Origin: Marinospirillum alkalitolerans
Lineage (GTDB): Bacteria > Pseudomonadota > Gammaproteobacteria > Pseudomonadales > Halomonadaceae
Assembly (NCBI RefSeq): GCF_045055655.1
Contig: NZ_JBANFI010000001.1
Location: 186,001-250,000 of the forward strand
DNA length: 64,000 nucleotides
Direction of reading: 5' to 3'
Positions 33,600 through 42,068 of the stretch are shown here, piece after piece (the first letter of the stretch is position 1; each line of letters starts with the position of its first letter). Position numbers and translations under genes: made by a program. A model generated the notes under the pieces. The model did no database searches. It had not been told where the DNA came from and was given only the letters and a program-made list of their open reading frames with translations.

Positions 33600-34541
33600 T
33601 CAAGGCTGATGCTGTTCCACAAGCTGACGAAAGAGTTGAGCTTGACGCTCTAGATAGCCAGTGAGCTGTTCTTCATTTAAAAAAGCAATGGGAACCTGGA
33701 TCTCTTGCTCAATAAAGCGGACAAAGCGAGGATCTTCGATGATCTCAGCCAGCGCCTGAGAGAGAACCTCGATCTGGGTATCTGGGGTGTCCGCAGGGAC
33801 AGCAAAAACGCCAAAGGAATTCAGACTGTAAGGATAGCCGAGTTCTTCAATTGAAGGGCGCTCTGGGTAGTCGATCAACCGCTCGGAGCCAAAAGAAGCC
33901 AGTACGGTCATCTGATCCGCAAAGCGCTGATGCGTCCCGCCGCTAAAGGCAAGGTCCACATTGCCATTCAGGAGTAGCTCAGACATATGGCGGCCGCCAC
34001 TGGTGGGAATGATCTGGAGCGAAAGCCCTTCCTGCGCAGCAATAGAACGCATAATGTAGCGATCCAGTAGAATTTGTGTGGCATAGCGCAGCTCACCTTG
34101 TTCACGCCAATAGGCCAGCAGTGCTTCCCAGGAGTCAATGTTTTTGTCACTGGCTGTGACCAGTGCCAGTTGATCTCGTGTTAAGGCAGCAATATAGCGA
34201 AAACTCTGTGGATCATAGGAAGTAATGGAGGCCAGAGGCGTGAATACAAAGGTATGCGATGGCCCGTACTGTAAGACATAGCCCTGCTCGCGGCTGAAGG
34301 CCAGCATGGCTGCCGAAGTGGCTCCACCGGCTCCAGCGTGATAAACAATTTCGATCTTTTGGGTGAGGCGCTCCTCTAACAGCTGGCTGATCATCTGTGC
34401 CTGACGGTCGACACTGCCGCCGGGGTTAAAGCCAATGATCAATGTGAGAGGGCGGCTCGGAAAATCACTGAAGGACATCAGAGGCCAGATCAACAACAGG
34501 GCTCCTAAGCACCAAGAGAGGAAGCGTTGAATCTGGGTCAT
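33600..34541 (-). CDS. TctC/Bug-family periplasmic solute-binding protein
   Basis: A 313-residue protein with a signal peptide (about residues 1-25, LLLIWPLMSFSDFPSRP). The mature start FPSRPLTLIIGFNPGGSVDR is the hallmark of the tripartite tricarboxylate transporter receptor family; NYIP-like and GGRHMSELLLNGNVDLAFSG segments follow. These proteins bind carboxylates. No TctA or TctB membrane subunits are nearby, which is frequent for this family. It is adjacent to the GGDEF-EAL gene with its periplasmic sensor domain and to an Aer-like receptor, so a role in ligand presentation to a sensor is conceivable but unproven. Confidence 0.88.
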   Translation of the reverse strand: MTQIQRFLSWCLGALLLIWPLMSFSDFPSRPLTLIIGFNPGGSVDRQAQMISQLLEERLTQKIEIVYHAGAGGATSAAMLAFSREQGYVLQYGPSHTFVFTPLASITSYDPQSFRYIAALTRDQLALVTASDKNIDSWEALLAYWREQGELRYATQILLDRYIMRSIAAQEGLSLQIIPTSGGRHMSELLLNGNVDLAFSGGTHQRFADQMTVLASFGSERLIDYPERPSIEELGYPYSLNSFGVFAVPADTPDTQIEVLSQALAEIIEDPRFVRFIEQEIQVPIAFLNEEQLTGYLERQAQLFRQLVEQHQP

Positions 34542-34618
34542 TGTATTACCTCGCTTCTACTGGGGCGGCGGCTTTGTATCTCAATGTTATTGATCCTAGC
34601 TCTTCTGCGCCTTCTTGC

Positions 34619-36172
34619 CTAGCGTTTAAAACCCATGACCAATTCATGCATGGCTGTTGCGATCTGCCCAGTTTCGCGCATGCTCTGGACGGCAATGGCG
34701 TTGCTCTGCGCCGACTCCTGTGCCAAATGACTGATATCATCCAGCCCTTGGCTGACGGTCTGTGTGGTACTGGCCTGCTGCTCAACTGCAGCAGCCATTT
34801 GCGTTGTACTATGAGCAATACTCTTCACGGATGCGGCAATGGATTCCAGCATACTGCTGGTTTCATTGACCTGGTTCACGCTGGACTGAGCTTCTTCGAC
34901 CCCTTGTCGTGCCACATCGACCGCCTTGGCGGCTTCGCTTCGCAGTTGCTCTACAATCTGACGAATACTGCGCGTGGACTCGCTGGTGCTGGAGGCCAGA
35001 TGACGGACCTCATCTGCCACCACTGAGAAGCCGCGACCATGATCACCCGCCCGTGCCGCTTCGATGGCAGCATTCAGCGCCAGTAGGTTCGTTTGCTCTG
35101 CCACCTGTTCGATGGTGTCAGCGGCTAGTGAGATCTTTTGTGTGTGCTCTGCTAGCTCGTTGACGGTCGCACTGATTTGTTCTACTCGTCCACTCAGTTG
35201 GTCGATCACTTGATGAGTGATCTTGGCGACCTGCTGGCCTTGTTGGGCCTGCGTGAGAGAGGCTTCAGAAGCCGAAGCAGTTTGCCCAAGATGAGAAGAA
35301 ATTTCCTGAATCGCTTCATTCAGCTGCTGAATAGATTCAATCATCTGGTTGGTGCTCTGGCTTTGGCGCTCAAGACTGTCGCAAGCATCTTGGGCTAAAT
35401 GTGCTCCCTGTGTTGTGCGCTTGCTGACTTGTAACGAAGCGTCCTCAATCCTGACGAGAACAGTATTCAGATGAGCTTTGAGACTCTTGATCGCCACGAT
35501 TTGCTGGCCGAGTGTCCCCTTGACACTGGTGTAGGTGGGGACCGCCAGTTCATCCATAAAGCAGCCTTCCAGCTCATGCGCGAGACGTTGGCTTTGGGTA
35601 TGAAAACGCATCAGCAGGAGCCCAAAACAGACAGGGAGCATCACCGCTAGCCACAGGCTGGCGCTGAAGCTGCCCCATTGCCAGCCTAACCAGGCAGCGA
35701 TAGTGAGGCTGAAGGGTGGCAGGCCATAGACCAGCTTGCGTCGCCAGGATAAAGCGGGTTTTTTATTGTTTTTCAGCGCGGCATAAACAGCTTCAGCGCG
35801 TTTGACATCCGCTCGGCTGGGTAGGCTGCGCACCGATTCATAGCCAATGACCTTACCTTTTTCCGTCACCGGCGTGATATAGGCATTCACCCAGTAAAAA
35901 TCACCATTTTTACAACGATTTTTCACCAGCCCCATCCACGGTTGACCTGCCTTCAGGTAAGACCACATGCGCTCATAGGCGGCGGCAGGCATATCCGGGT
36001 GGCGTACCAGGTTATGAGGTTGGCCAATCAATTCAGCGCGGGTATAGCCGCTGATTTTTTCAAAAGCATCATTGCAATGCGTGATGATGCCTTTGAGGTC
36101 TGTGGTGGAAATAAGCGCCTCATCGGCACTGAACAAGTGTTCCTGGTTGGTGACAGGCTGGTTGATACGCAT
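34619..36172 (-). CDS. Aer-like PAS chemoreceptor
   Basis: A 517-residue receptor. The N-terminal PAS (about 15-120) is close to E. coli Aer: GYTRAELIGQPHNLVRHPDM, then LKAGQPWMGLVKNRCKNGDF and YWVNAYITPV, the FAD-binding PAS type used for energy taxis. Two closely spaced membrane helices lie at about 150-190 with almost no periplasmic part, as in Aer. The MCP domain follows with tip QTNLLALNAAIEAARAGDHG near residue 370. ATG 36172 is preferred to GTG 36181 because of AAGGGTGA before it. Likely role: aerotaxis or redox taxis. Confidence 0.92.
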   Translation of the reverse strand: MRINQPVTNQEHLFSADEALISTTDLKGIITHCNDAFEKISGYTRAELIGQPHNLVRHPDMPAAAYERMWSYLKAGQPWMGLVKNRCKNGDFYWVNAYITPVTEKGKVIGYESVRSLPSRADVKRAEAVYAALKNNKKPALSWRRKLVYGLPPFSLTIAAWLGWQWGSFSASLWLAVMLPVCFGLLLMRFHTQSQRLAHELEGCFMDELAVPTYTSVKGTLGQQIVAIKSLKAHLNTVLVRIEDASLQVSKRTTQGAHLAQDACDSLERQSQSTNQMIESIQQLNEAIQEISSHLGQTASASEASLTQAQQGQQVAKITHQVIDQLSGRVEQISATVNELAEHTQKISLAADTIEQVAEQTNLLALNAAIEAARAGDHGRGFSVVADEVRHLASSTSESTRSIRQIVEQLRSEAAKAVDVARQGVEEAQSSVNQVNETSSMLESIAASVKSIAHSTTQMAAAVEQQASTTQTVSQGLDDISHLAQESAQSNAIAVQSMRETGQIATAMHELVMGFKR

Positions 36173-36238
36173 TGAGATCACCCTTGCTTTAATTAAGGAC
36201 TGATTTTTTCAAGTCTAGGCAAGGGAGAATTCTTTTTC

Positions 36239-36258
36239 CTTCTATTTATGCATAGAAG
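36239..36258. promoter_or_regulatory. Inverted repeat upstream of the Aer-like gene
   Basis: CTTCTAT-N6-ATAGAAG is a perfect 7-bp inverted repeat, 67 bases upstream of the Aer-like start. Possible operator or small hairpin; nothing further can be said. Confidence 0.35.
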
Positions 36259-36271
36259 ACTGATCTTTAGC

Positions 36272-36305
36272 AAAAAAAACGCCACCGACCAAGCTGGCGG
36301 TGGCG
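36272..36305 (-). terminator. Intrinsic terminator of the NhaC-type antiporter gene
   Basis: GCCACCG / CGGTGGC stem with inner CCA/TGG pairing; on the minus strand it is followed by eight T. It begins nine bases after the stop at 36314. Confidence 0.85.
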
Positions 36306-36313
36306 AGGTGAGC

Positions 36314-37882
36314 TTAGCCTTGGGGGCGCGTTGCCTTGAGCCGCTGGCTCCAGAGGTAAAGCGCGCAGACAGTCAGTAAGAAGGCCAAACTGGCGCTGAT
36401 TAAAGCCAGACTTAAAGAGGCCGTCATGCCCAGAGCCAGATAGCCCACAGCGGCAATCAGAGCACCAGAAAGTGCATAGGGCAGCTGCGTAGTGACGTGT
36501 TCTATATGCTCACACCAGGCACCGGTTGAAGAGAGGATCGTCGTATCCGAGATCGGTGAGCAGTGATCACCAAAAACGGCACCGGCCAACACGGCAGCCA
36601 GAATAGGCAGCATCAGTGCGATCTCGGTGGCTGCGGCCATGTCTCCTGCGATCGGCAGCATGATGCCGAAGGTGCCCCAAGAGGTGCCCGTGGAAAAGGC
36701 CATCACGGCAGAGACGAGGAACAGTATCAGCGGCAGGTATTGGGGGTCCAGATAGGCTTGAGTCAGACTCGCTAGGAATTGGCCAGTTTGGATATCCTTG
36801 ATGACGCCGCCAAGCATCCACGCAAAAAACAGCACCAAAATAGCGCCAACCATGGATTTGGCCCCGATTTTTAGAGCATGGGCGATCGCTGGCCAGCTCA
36901 TCTTTTGGCGCAGCGCACCGACCAGTGCAGCCGCTAAGCCAGCCAAGCCACCAAGGCAGAGAGACAGGCCGACATCGGTATTTTCCATCGCGCCCAAGAG
37001 TGAAAAGGCCGCTTCTTCGGCTTGTAGCGCCTGTGCGCCTGTCCAGACCATGCTGGCAAAGGTGGCGATAATCAGCGTGACAATCGGCAGCACCAAATCA
37101 AGAGCGCGACCTTCTTCATGCTCTTGGATCTGCTCATCTGGACTGGCTTTGGCCGAGCTGTCTTGCTCAAAGGCTTGTAAACGCGCTTCGTGCCAGTGCA
37201 TACGCCCCAGATCAATTTGCAGCCAGATCACAGCAAACACCAGCAGCAGAGCAAAGAGGGCATAAAAGTTAAAAGGCAGCATCGCCACAAAAGCGCCCAG
37301 TGGTGAATAATCCACAATGCCATGACTAAGCAGAATCCCGCCGATCAAGGTGATGATATAAGCCCCCCAGCTGGAAGCAGGGGTCAGGACACACATCGGC
37401 GCTGCGGTGGAGTCCAGAATATAGGCCAGTTTAGCGCGTGAAACGCGATAGCGATCGGTAATCGGCCTTGCAACAGACCCGACGGCAAGACTATTGAAAT
37501 AGTCATCAATAAAAATAAAGATCCCTAAGAAAAATGCCAGAAATTGTGCGCCGCGTCGCCCACGCACTCTTTCTTCAGCCCATAAGGCAAAGGCACGTGT
37601 GCCGCCAGAGAGGGTCATCAGTGCTGTCATCATCCCTAAGAGCAGTAAAAAAGCAATAATGCTCATATTCCATGTGTTCACCCCTCCGTCTTCTACCACC
37701 AGACCGAGCAGTCCTTGGCCTAGGTACTTGAGGCTGCCCCAAGGCGCAAAGCTAAACAGCAGTAGGGCACCAAGCAGGATACCCAAACCGAGTGAGAGCA
37801 GCACTCGCCGTGTCAGAATCGCCAGACCCAGTGCAAACAAAGGCGGCAGTAGAGAAATCCAGGAATGAGAATAATCGATCAT
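36314..37882 (-). CDS. NhaC-family Na+/H+ antiporter
   Basis: A 522-residue membrane protein with about 11-12 hydrophobic segments. Characteristic elements are FFLGIFIFIDDYFNSLAVG near the first third and FSTGTSWGTFGIMLPIAGDM with FGDHCSPISDTTILSS near the C-terminus, all typical of the NhaC/YuiF-like antiporter family. It should exchange Na+ (or a small organic anion) for protons; the ion cannot be assigned by sequence alone. A hydrophilic loop with acidic residues lies near residues 235-260. Confidence 0.88.
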   Translation of the reverse strand: MIDYSHSWISLLPPLFALGLAILTRRVLLSLGLGILLGALLLFSFAPWGSLKYLGQGLLGLVVEDGGVNTWNMSIIAFLLLLGMMTALMTLSGGTRAFALWAEERVRGRRGAQFLAFFLGIFIFIDDYFNSLAVGSVARPITDRYRVSRAKLAYILDSTAAPMCVLTPASSWGAYIITLIGGILLSHGIVDYSPLGAFVAMLPFNFYALFALLLVFAVIWLQIDLGRMHWHEARLQAFEQDSSAKASPDEQIQEHEEGRALDLVLPIVTLIIATFASMVWTGAQALQAEEAAFSLLGAMENTDVGLSLCLGGLAGLAAALVGALRQKMSWPAIAHALKIGAKSMVGAILVLFFAWMLGGVIKDIQTGQFLASLTQAYLDPQYLPLILFLVSAVMAFSTGTSWGTFGIMLPIAGDMAAATEIALMLPILAAVLAGAVFGDHCSPISDTTILSSTGAWCEHIEHVTTQLPYALSGALIAAVGYLALGMTASLSLALISASLAFLLTVCALYLWSQRLKATRPQG

Positions 37883-38131
37883 GGTTGGGCTTTTTTGTGT
37901 CAGTCGAAGGGAGGGGAGGGATTCTAACTTGCTACGCCAGATTTGCCAAAAGCAATGCGCCTTGATTTTGATGAAAGGATCTGGGTGGTGCTTTTATCTG
38001 AAGCCATTTTCGCGCTTGAATTTATGGCTGGGGATGTGCATCTTGTGCGCTCAACGTCCTTTTTGCGCCATGCCCGTGGGCAGGCGGGTCAAGCGCGATG
38101 ACTTGAAGTCGAGCTGTGGAGAAGAAGTGCT

Positions 38132-38473
38132 ATGTGGGGTTTAGTGCTGTTAATGATGTTTCAAATACTGGGGAGCCTTATCGCGGCTTGGGGCGTCGGC
38201 TTGCCTGGCCCGGTGCTGGGTATGTTGCTGCTGCTGGTTGCTCTGCTCCTTTTAGGGCGCGTGCCCCAGGTGTTGCAAACGACCAGTGCGCAGCTACTCA
38301 CCTATCTGCCGCTGATGCTGATTCCACCCGCCGTGGGGATTATGGATCAATGGGCATTGCTGGCTGAGCATGCGCTGGCGCTCAGTGTGGCTCTGGTGGG
38401 GTCCTTGTGTGTGAGCCTGCCCTTAACAGCCTGGGTGATGCAAAAACTGATGCTGCGCCAGGATGCATCATGA
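38132..38473 (+). CDS. lrgA: CidA/LrgA-family holin-like protein
   Basis: A 113-residue protein with four membrane helices and the family motifs LPGPVLGMLLLL and PLMLIPPAVGIMDQW. CidA/LrgA proteins are holin-like and were linked to autolysis control and later to transport of small metabolites. GGAGAAGAAG precedes the ATG. The stop overlaps the lrgB start by four bases, so the two are translated together. Confidence 0.9.
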   Translation: MWGLVLLMMFQILGSLIAAWGVGLPGPVLGMLLLLVALLLLGRVPQVLQTTSAQLLTYLPLMLIPPAVGIMDQWALLAEHALALSVALVGSLCVSLPLTAWVMQKLMLRQDAS

Positions 38474-39165
38474 TGTCCCTGCTGACTCAGCATCCTTTAT
38501 TTGGCTTGTTGATCACGCTGCTTGGTTATCAGCTTGCACTGGAGTTACGTCGCCTCTGGCCTTCTGTTTTGCTGCAACCTGTGCTGGTGGGGGTGGGTGT
38601 GGTGCTGCTGATTTTGTATGCGGTACAGATGGATTTTGCCACCTACTCGGCTTCAGTTGATCTGCTCTGGCTCTTTTTGGGGCCAGCGACTGTGGCCTTA
38701 GCAGTGCCTTTATATAGTCAGCTGGCCCGCATCCGTCAGTATTTTTGGCCTTTATTGATTGCTCTGCTCGTGGGTGGCCTGACGACAGTGAGCTTGGTGC
38801 TGGCTCTGGCGTGGATGCTGGGTGCTGATCAGGCTTTGCTTGCTGCACTGGCACCGAAATCGGTGACTTCGCCGATCGCGATGCTGCTGGCACAAGATCT
38901 AGGTGGCGCCCCAGCCTTGGCCGCAGTCTTCGTGATGCTAACAGGTGTACTCGGTGCCATTTTGGCTCCTCTACTACTCAAATGGGCCGGTATAGATTTG
39001 CCTGCTGCGCGTGGTTTGAGCCTCGGTTTGAATGCCCATGCAGTTGGTATTGCTACAGCCTTACAAGAAGGCGAGGAAACAGCCGCTTTTGCCGCCTTGG
39101 CAATGAGCTTGACCGGTGCCTTAACGGCCATTTTCCTGCCTTTGATCTATTGGTGGTGGTTTTAA
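38470..39165 (+). CDS. lrgB: LrgB-family membrane protein
   Basis: A 231-residue membrane protein with several helices and the family signatures FLGPATVALAVPLYSQL, APKSVTSPIAM and LGLNAHAVGIATALQEGEE. It is the partner of the LrgA-like protein just upstream. ATG 38470 is chosen although the frame is open from 38407, because the upstream part is only the lrgA shadow and the ATGATG overlap is the usual arrangement. Confidence 0.92.
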   Translation: MMSLLTQHPLFGLLITLLGYQLALELRRLWPSVLLQPVLVGVGVVLLILYAVQMDFATYSASVDLLWLFLGPATVALAVPLYSQLARIRQYFWPLLIALLVGGLTTVSLVLALAWMLGADQALLAALAPKSVTSPIAMLLAQDLGGAPALAAVFVMLTGVLGAILAPLLLKWAGIDLPAARGLSLGLNAHAVGIATALQEGEETAAFAALAMSLTGALTAIFLPLIYWWWF

Positions 39166-39205
39166 GGGCGCAGGGGCCTCTGCCAGAAGGTTCGTCTGAG
39201 AGCCA

Positions 39206-39241
39206 CTAAAAACCCCCAGCCAGCAGTCGCTGATGGGGGTT
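39206..39241 (-). terminator. Intrinsic terminator of rpoH
   Basis: AACCCCCA / TGGGGGTT 8-bp stem. On the minus strand it is followed by TTTTTA. It lies 32 bases after the rpoH stop; on the plus strand no T run follows. Confidence 0.82.
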
Positions 39242-39272
39242 GGAAGCGTAGCGATAAATAGATAGAAAGAAC

Positions 39273-40145
39273 CTAGGCGATCAGAAGGGGTTCTTGCATG
39301 GCCTGCTTGAGCTTGTTCATTGCATTCTTCTCCAGCTGGCGAATGCGCTCTGCTGAAACACCATAGTGATCGGCCAGTTCATGCAGCGTGGCCTTGCTGT
39401 CATTCAACCAGCGCTGTTGCACAATATGGCGACTGCGCTCATCGAGTGCTGCCAGTGCTAGTGCCAGACGATCATGGGTATCAGCCTCGCTATTGGCCTG
39501 CTCAATTTGTTCGGCTGGATTGTAGCGATGGTCTTCGAGATAGTTGACGGGTGCATAGGGCAGACTGGTCTCATCTTCTTCCTGTGCATGGCCATCAAAG
39601 GCAGCATCGATCGAGGTCAGGCGGCCTTCCATCTCGCGGACGGTCTCTGGTTTAACATTCAAATCACTGGCAATGGCTTCGACTTCGTTCTGATTAAGCC
39701 AGGTCAGGCTTTTTTTGGCGCTGCGCAGATTAAAAAAGAGTTTCCGCTGGGCCTTGGTGGTCGCAATTTTAACAATGCGCCAGTTTTTCAGCACAAATTC
39801 ATGAATTTCGGCTTTGATCCAATGTACCGCAAAGGAGACGAGCCGCACGCCCATCGTGGGATCAAAACGCTTCACTGCCTTCATTAATCCAACATTCCCT
39901 TCTTGGATTAAATCCGCCTCGGGCAAGCCATAGCCCTTGTAACTTTTGGCGATATGAACCACAAAGCGCAGATGGGATAACACCAGCAAACGCGCGGCCT
40001 CGATATCCCCTTCTTGTTGTAAACGTGTGCCGAGTTGCTGTTCTTCTTCGGCGCTTAATAAGGGAATGCTATTGACAGTTTGGATATAAGCTTGGAGATC
40101 ACGACCAGGTGAAAAAACATCAACGGCTTGTAGCTGTGTGCTCAT
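39273..40145 (-). CDS. rpoH: Heat-shock sigma factor RpoH (sigma-32)
   Basis: A 290-residue sigma-70-family factor. Region 2 has DLIQEGNVGLMKAVKRFDP and VRLVSFAVHWIKAEIHEFV. The RpoH box QRKLFFNLR distinguishes it from other group sigma factors. Region 4.2 ends AERIRQLEKNAMNKLK. It directs heat-shock gene transcription. ATG 40145 is chosen (ribosome-binding GGAGCT before it) over an in-frame ATG at 40160. It follows ftsX, as in most gammaproteobacteria, and has its own sigma-E-like promoter. Confidence 0.97.
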   Translation of the reverse strand: MSTQLQAVDVFSPGRDLQAYIQTVNSIPLLSAEEEQQLGTRLQQEGDIEAARLLVLSHLRFVVHIAKSYKGYGLPEADLIQEGNVGLMKAVKRFDPTMGVRLVSFAVHWIKAEIHEFVLKNWRIVKIATTKAQRKLFFNLRSAKKSLTWLNQNEVEAIASDLNVKPETVREMEGRLTSIDAAFDGHAQEEDETSLPYAPVNYLEDHRYNPAEQIEQANSEADTHDRLALALAALDERSRHIVQQRWLNDSKATLHELADHYGVSAERIRQLEKNAMNKLKQAMQEPLLIA

Positions 40146-40191
40146 GAACAATAGCTCCAAAATAGGTCATGCATAAAAATTCAACGCTGAT

Positions 40192-40218
40192 TCTGACTGA
40201 TGAAAGGATCAAGAGTTC
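40192..40218 (-). promoter_or_regulatory. Sigma-E-type promoter candidate for rpoH
   Basis: On the minus strand GAACTC (40218-40213), 16 bases, then TCAGA (40196-40192). The E. coli rpoH P3 promoter used by sigma-E has GAACTT, 16 bases, TCTGA: the same spacing with one change in each box. It lies 47 bases upstream of the rpoH ATG. The region also forms an inverted repeat (GATGAAAGGATC 40199-40210 with GATCCGTTCATC 40222-40233, one mismatch). Confidence 0.55.
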
Positions 40219-40270
40219 ACCGATCCGTTCATCAAAATAAGTCTCATCCTTGTTTTGATATGCGCCAAGA

Positions 40271-41362
40271 TTAGCGCGGTTCGACTTCACCGAGATGACG
40301 GCTAACGGCGATCCACGCCCCGAACCAGCCCAATAGTGTACTCGAAAAGAGCAATAACAGCGAGTCGCCAGCATTTAATCCAATCAGGCTGAAGTCACTT
40401 GCATAGGCGCTGGCTAGGGCTTTGACTGGGCCATCCAACCAAAAGAGTGAGGCATTGATCAGTAGCCAAGCCAGCAGCCCGCCTCCTAATCCGTACCAGA
40501 TGCCGGTATAGAGAAAAGGCCGCCTAACGAAGGCATCGGTAGCCCCAATCAGCTTGACCACGATGATTTCTTGACGGCGATTTTCAATGGCCAGGCGGAT
40601 GGTATTGCCGATGACCAGCAGTACGGCCAGACTGAGTAGTAAACCCAGTGCAGCAATCATCTTCTGTCCTAACTCCATGATATGGAAGAGACGCTTGACC
40701 CAGGCCAGATCGAGCTGGGCTTCTTCGACTTCTGACATCGCATCCAGCTCGGCAAGAAGGGTCTGCTGGGCTTCCACGCTCATGGTCGTTGGGCGCACAA
40801 CAATTACGGCAGGTAGAGGATTCGAATCGAGGTAGTTGAGCGCTTCTCCAAAGCCCGAAAACTCGCGAAACTCAGCCAGTGTCTGCTCTTTTGACAGAAA
40901 GCGGGTTTCAGCGATGTCATCACGCAGTTGCAGGCTATTGGCCAGCTCTCGACCCTGACGATCCTGAATACGATCATGCAAATAAAGAGAAATCTGCGCT
41001 GTGCCATCCCAGTTGCTGGAGACCAGCTGGGCGTTGCTCATAAAAACATACAGCCCAACCGGGAGAGATAAGGCGATGGCGATGACGCCCCAGGTCATCA
41101 GGCTGGCGAAGGGTGCGCGTAATAGGCGTAGCAGGCTATCTAGAGCCATTTTGGCATGATGACGCCGCCAAGCACTGAGTCGTGTGGCGCGGTCGATCTC
41201 TTTAAATTGCGCGCCAGTTGGCTGGCCCTTTTGACGTGGATCAGGCCCTGAGCGTAGGCGATTGCCTGCCGCTTTTTTGACTGGGGCATGAGATTCACGC
41301 TTGGGTTTGTAGGCAAAGGTGGCCCCACTAGGGCGAGAAGAATCCGATTTTCTTTGCATCAA
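40271..41362 (-). CDS. ftsX: Cell-division protein FtsX
   Basis: A 363-residue permease-like protein that with FtsE forms the ABC-type complex activating septal peptidoglycan hydrolases. A long, basic cytoplasmic N-terminus (about 75 residues) precedes TM1 (about 88-110). The periplasmic ECD (about 110-230, ISLYLHDRIQDRQGRELA and TMSVEAQQTLLAELD) follows, then three more helices with ENRRQEIIVVKLIGATDAFVRRPF. The start overlaps the ftsE stop by four bases. Confidence 0.95.
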   Translation of the reverse strand: MMQRKSDSSRPSGATFAYKPKRESHAPVKKAAGNRLRSGPDPRQKGQPTGAQFKEIDRATRLSAWRRHHAKMALDSLLRLLRAPFASLMTWGVIAIALSLPVGLYVFMSNAQLVSSNWDGTAQISLYLHDRIQDRQGRELANSLQLRDDIAETRFLSKEQTLAEFREFSGFGEALNYLDSNPLPAVIVVRPTTMSVEAQQTLLAELDAMSEVEEAQLDLAWVKRLFHIMELGQKMIAALGLLLSLAVLLVIGNTIRLAIENRRQEIIVVKLIGATDAFVRRPFLYTGIWYGLGGGLLAWLLINASLFWLDGPVKALASAYASDFSLIGLNAGDSLLLLFSSTLLGWFGAWIAVSRHLGEVEPR

Positions 41363-42027
41363 GCCATGACTCCATCATGGGCCAAGCTCCCTTGGCGTAA
41401 AGCCAGCATACGCATGCGCATCCGGCTGATCAGATCGATATCATGCGAGGCAATCAGCACTGTGACCCCCACCGCATTAAATTGACGAAACAGCTGCATA
41501 ATTTCAGCCGATAGCTGCGGGTCGAGATTACCTGTCGGCTCATCGGCGAGCAAAATCGGGGGCTTGTTGACGACGGCCCGTGCAATACCGACACGCTGCT
41601 GCTCACCGCCGGAGAGCAGGATGGGGTTCATCTTCTCTTTGGAGAGCAGGCCAACCTTATCGAGTGCGGCACGCACGCGCTTGGCAATATCTTGTGGGCG
41701 CATGCCTTCAATGATCAGAGGGAGGGCCACATTGTCATAGACGCTGCGATCAAACAGCAGCTGGTGGTCCTGAAAGACCACCCCAACCTTGCGCCGCAGA
41801 TAGGGCACATAGCGCTTTTTCATCGTATTCAGTGGGATGCCATCGATCACCACCTGGCCACGGGTGGCCACTTCCATGCGCATAATCAGTTTGAGCAGCG
41901 TGCTCTTACCGGCACCAGAATGGCCGGTGAGAAAGGCCATCTCACCTTCATTCAATAAAAAATTAACGTTTTGCAGGGCTTCGTGCCCGCTTTCATAGCG
42001 CTTAAAAACATTGCTAAAGTGGATCAT
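41359..42027 (-). CDS. ftsE: Cell-division ATP-binding protein FtsE
   Basis: A 222-residue ABC ATPase with Walker A GHSGAGKSTLLKL, signature LLSGGEQQRVGIARA, Walker B ILLADEPTGNLDP and the His of ASHDIDLI. ATG 42027 (MIHFSNVFKRY) matches family starts and has GGGAGG before it. It belongs to ftsY-ftsE-ftsX-rpoH on the minus strand. Confidence 0.97.
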   Translation of the reverse strand: MIHFSNVFKRYESGHEALQNVNFLLNEGEMAFLTGHSGAGKSTLLKLIMRMEVATRGQVVIDGIPLNTMKKRYVPYLRRKVGVVFQDHQLLFDRSVYDNVALPLIIEGMRPQDIAKRVRAALDKVGLLSKEKMNPILLSGGEQQRVGIARAVVNKPPILLADEPTGNLDPQLSAEIMQLFRQFNAVGVTVLIASHDIDLISRMRMRMLALRQGSLAHDGVMA

Positions 42028-42068
42028 CCTGCCTCCCTGATCCGTTGCCACCCTCTGGATGCCGTCGG

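Noticed and set aside
37881..38144. 87-codon open frame upstream of lrgA
   Set aside because: No ribosome-binding site, no recognisable protein pattern and it overlaps the lrgA start; the 249-base gap is better read as a divergent promoter region.
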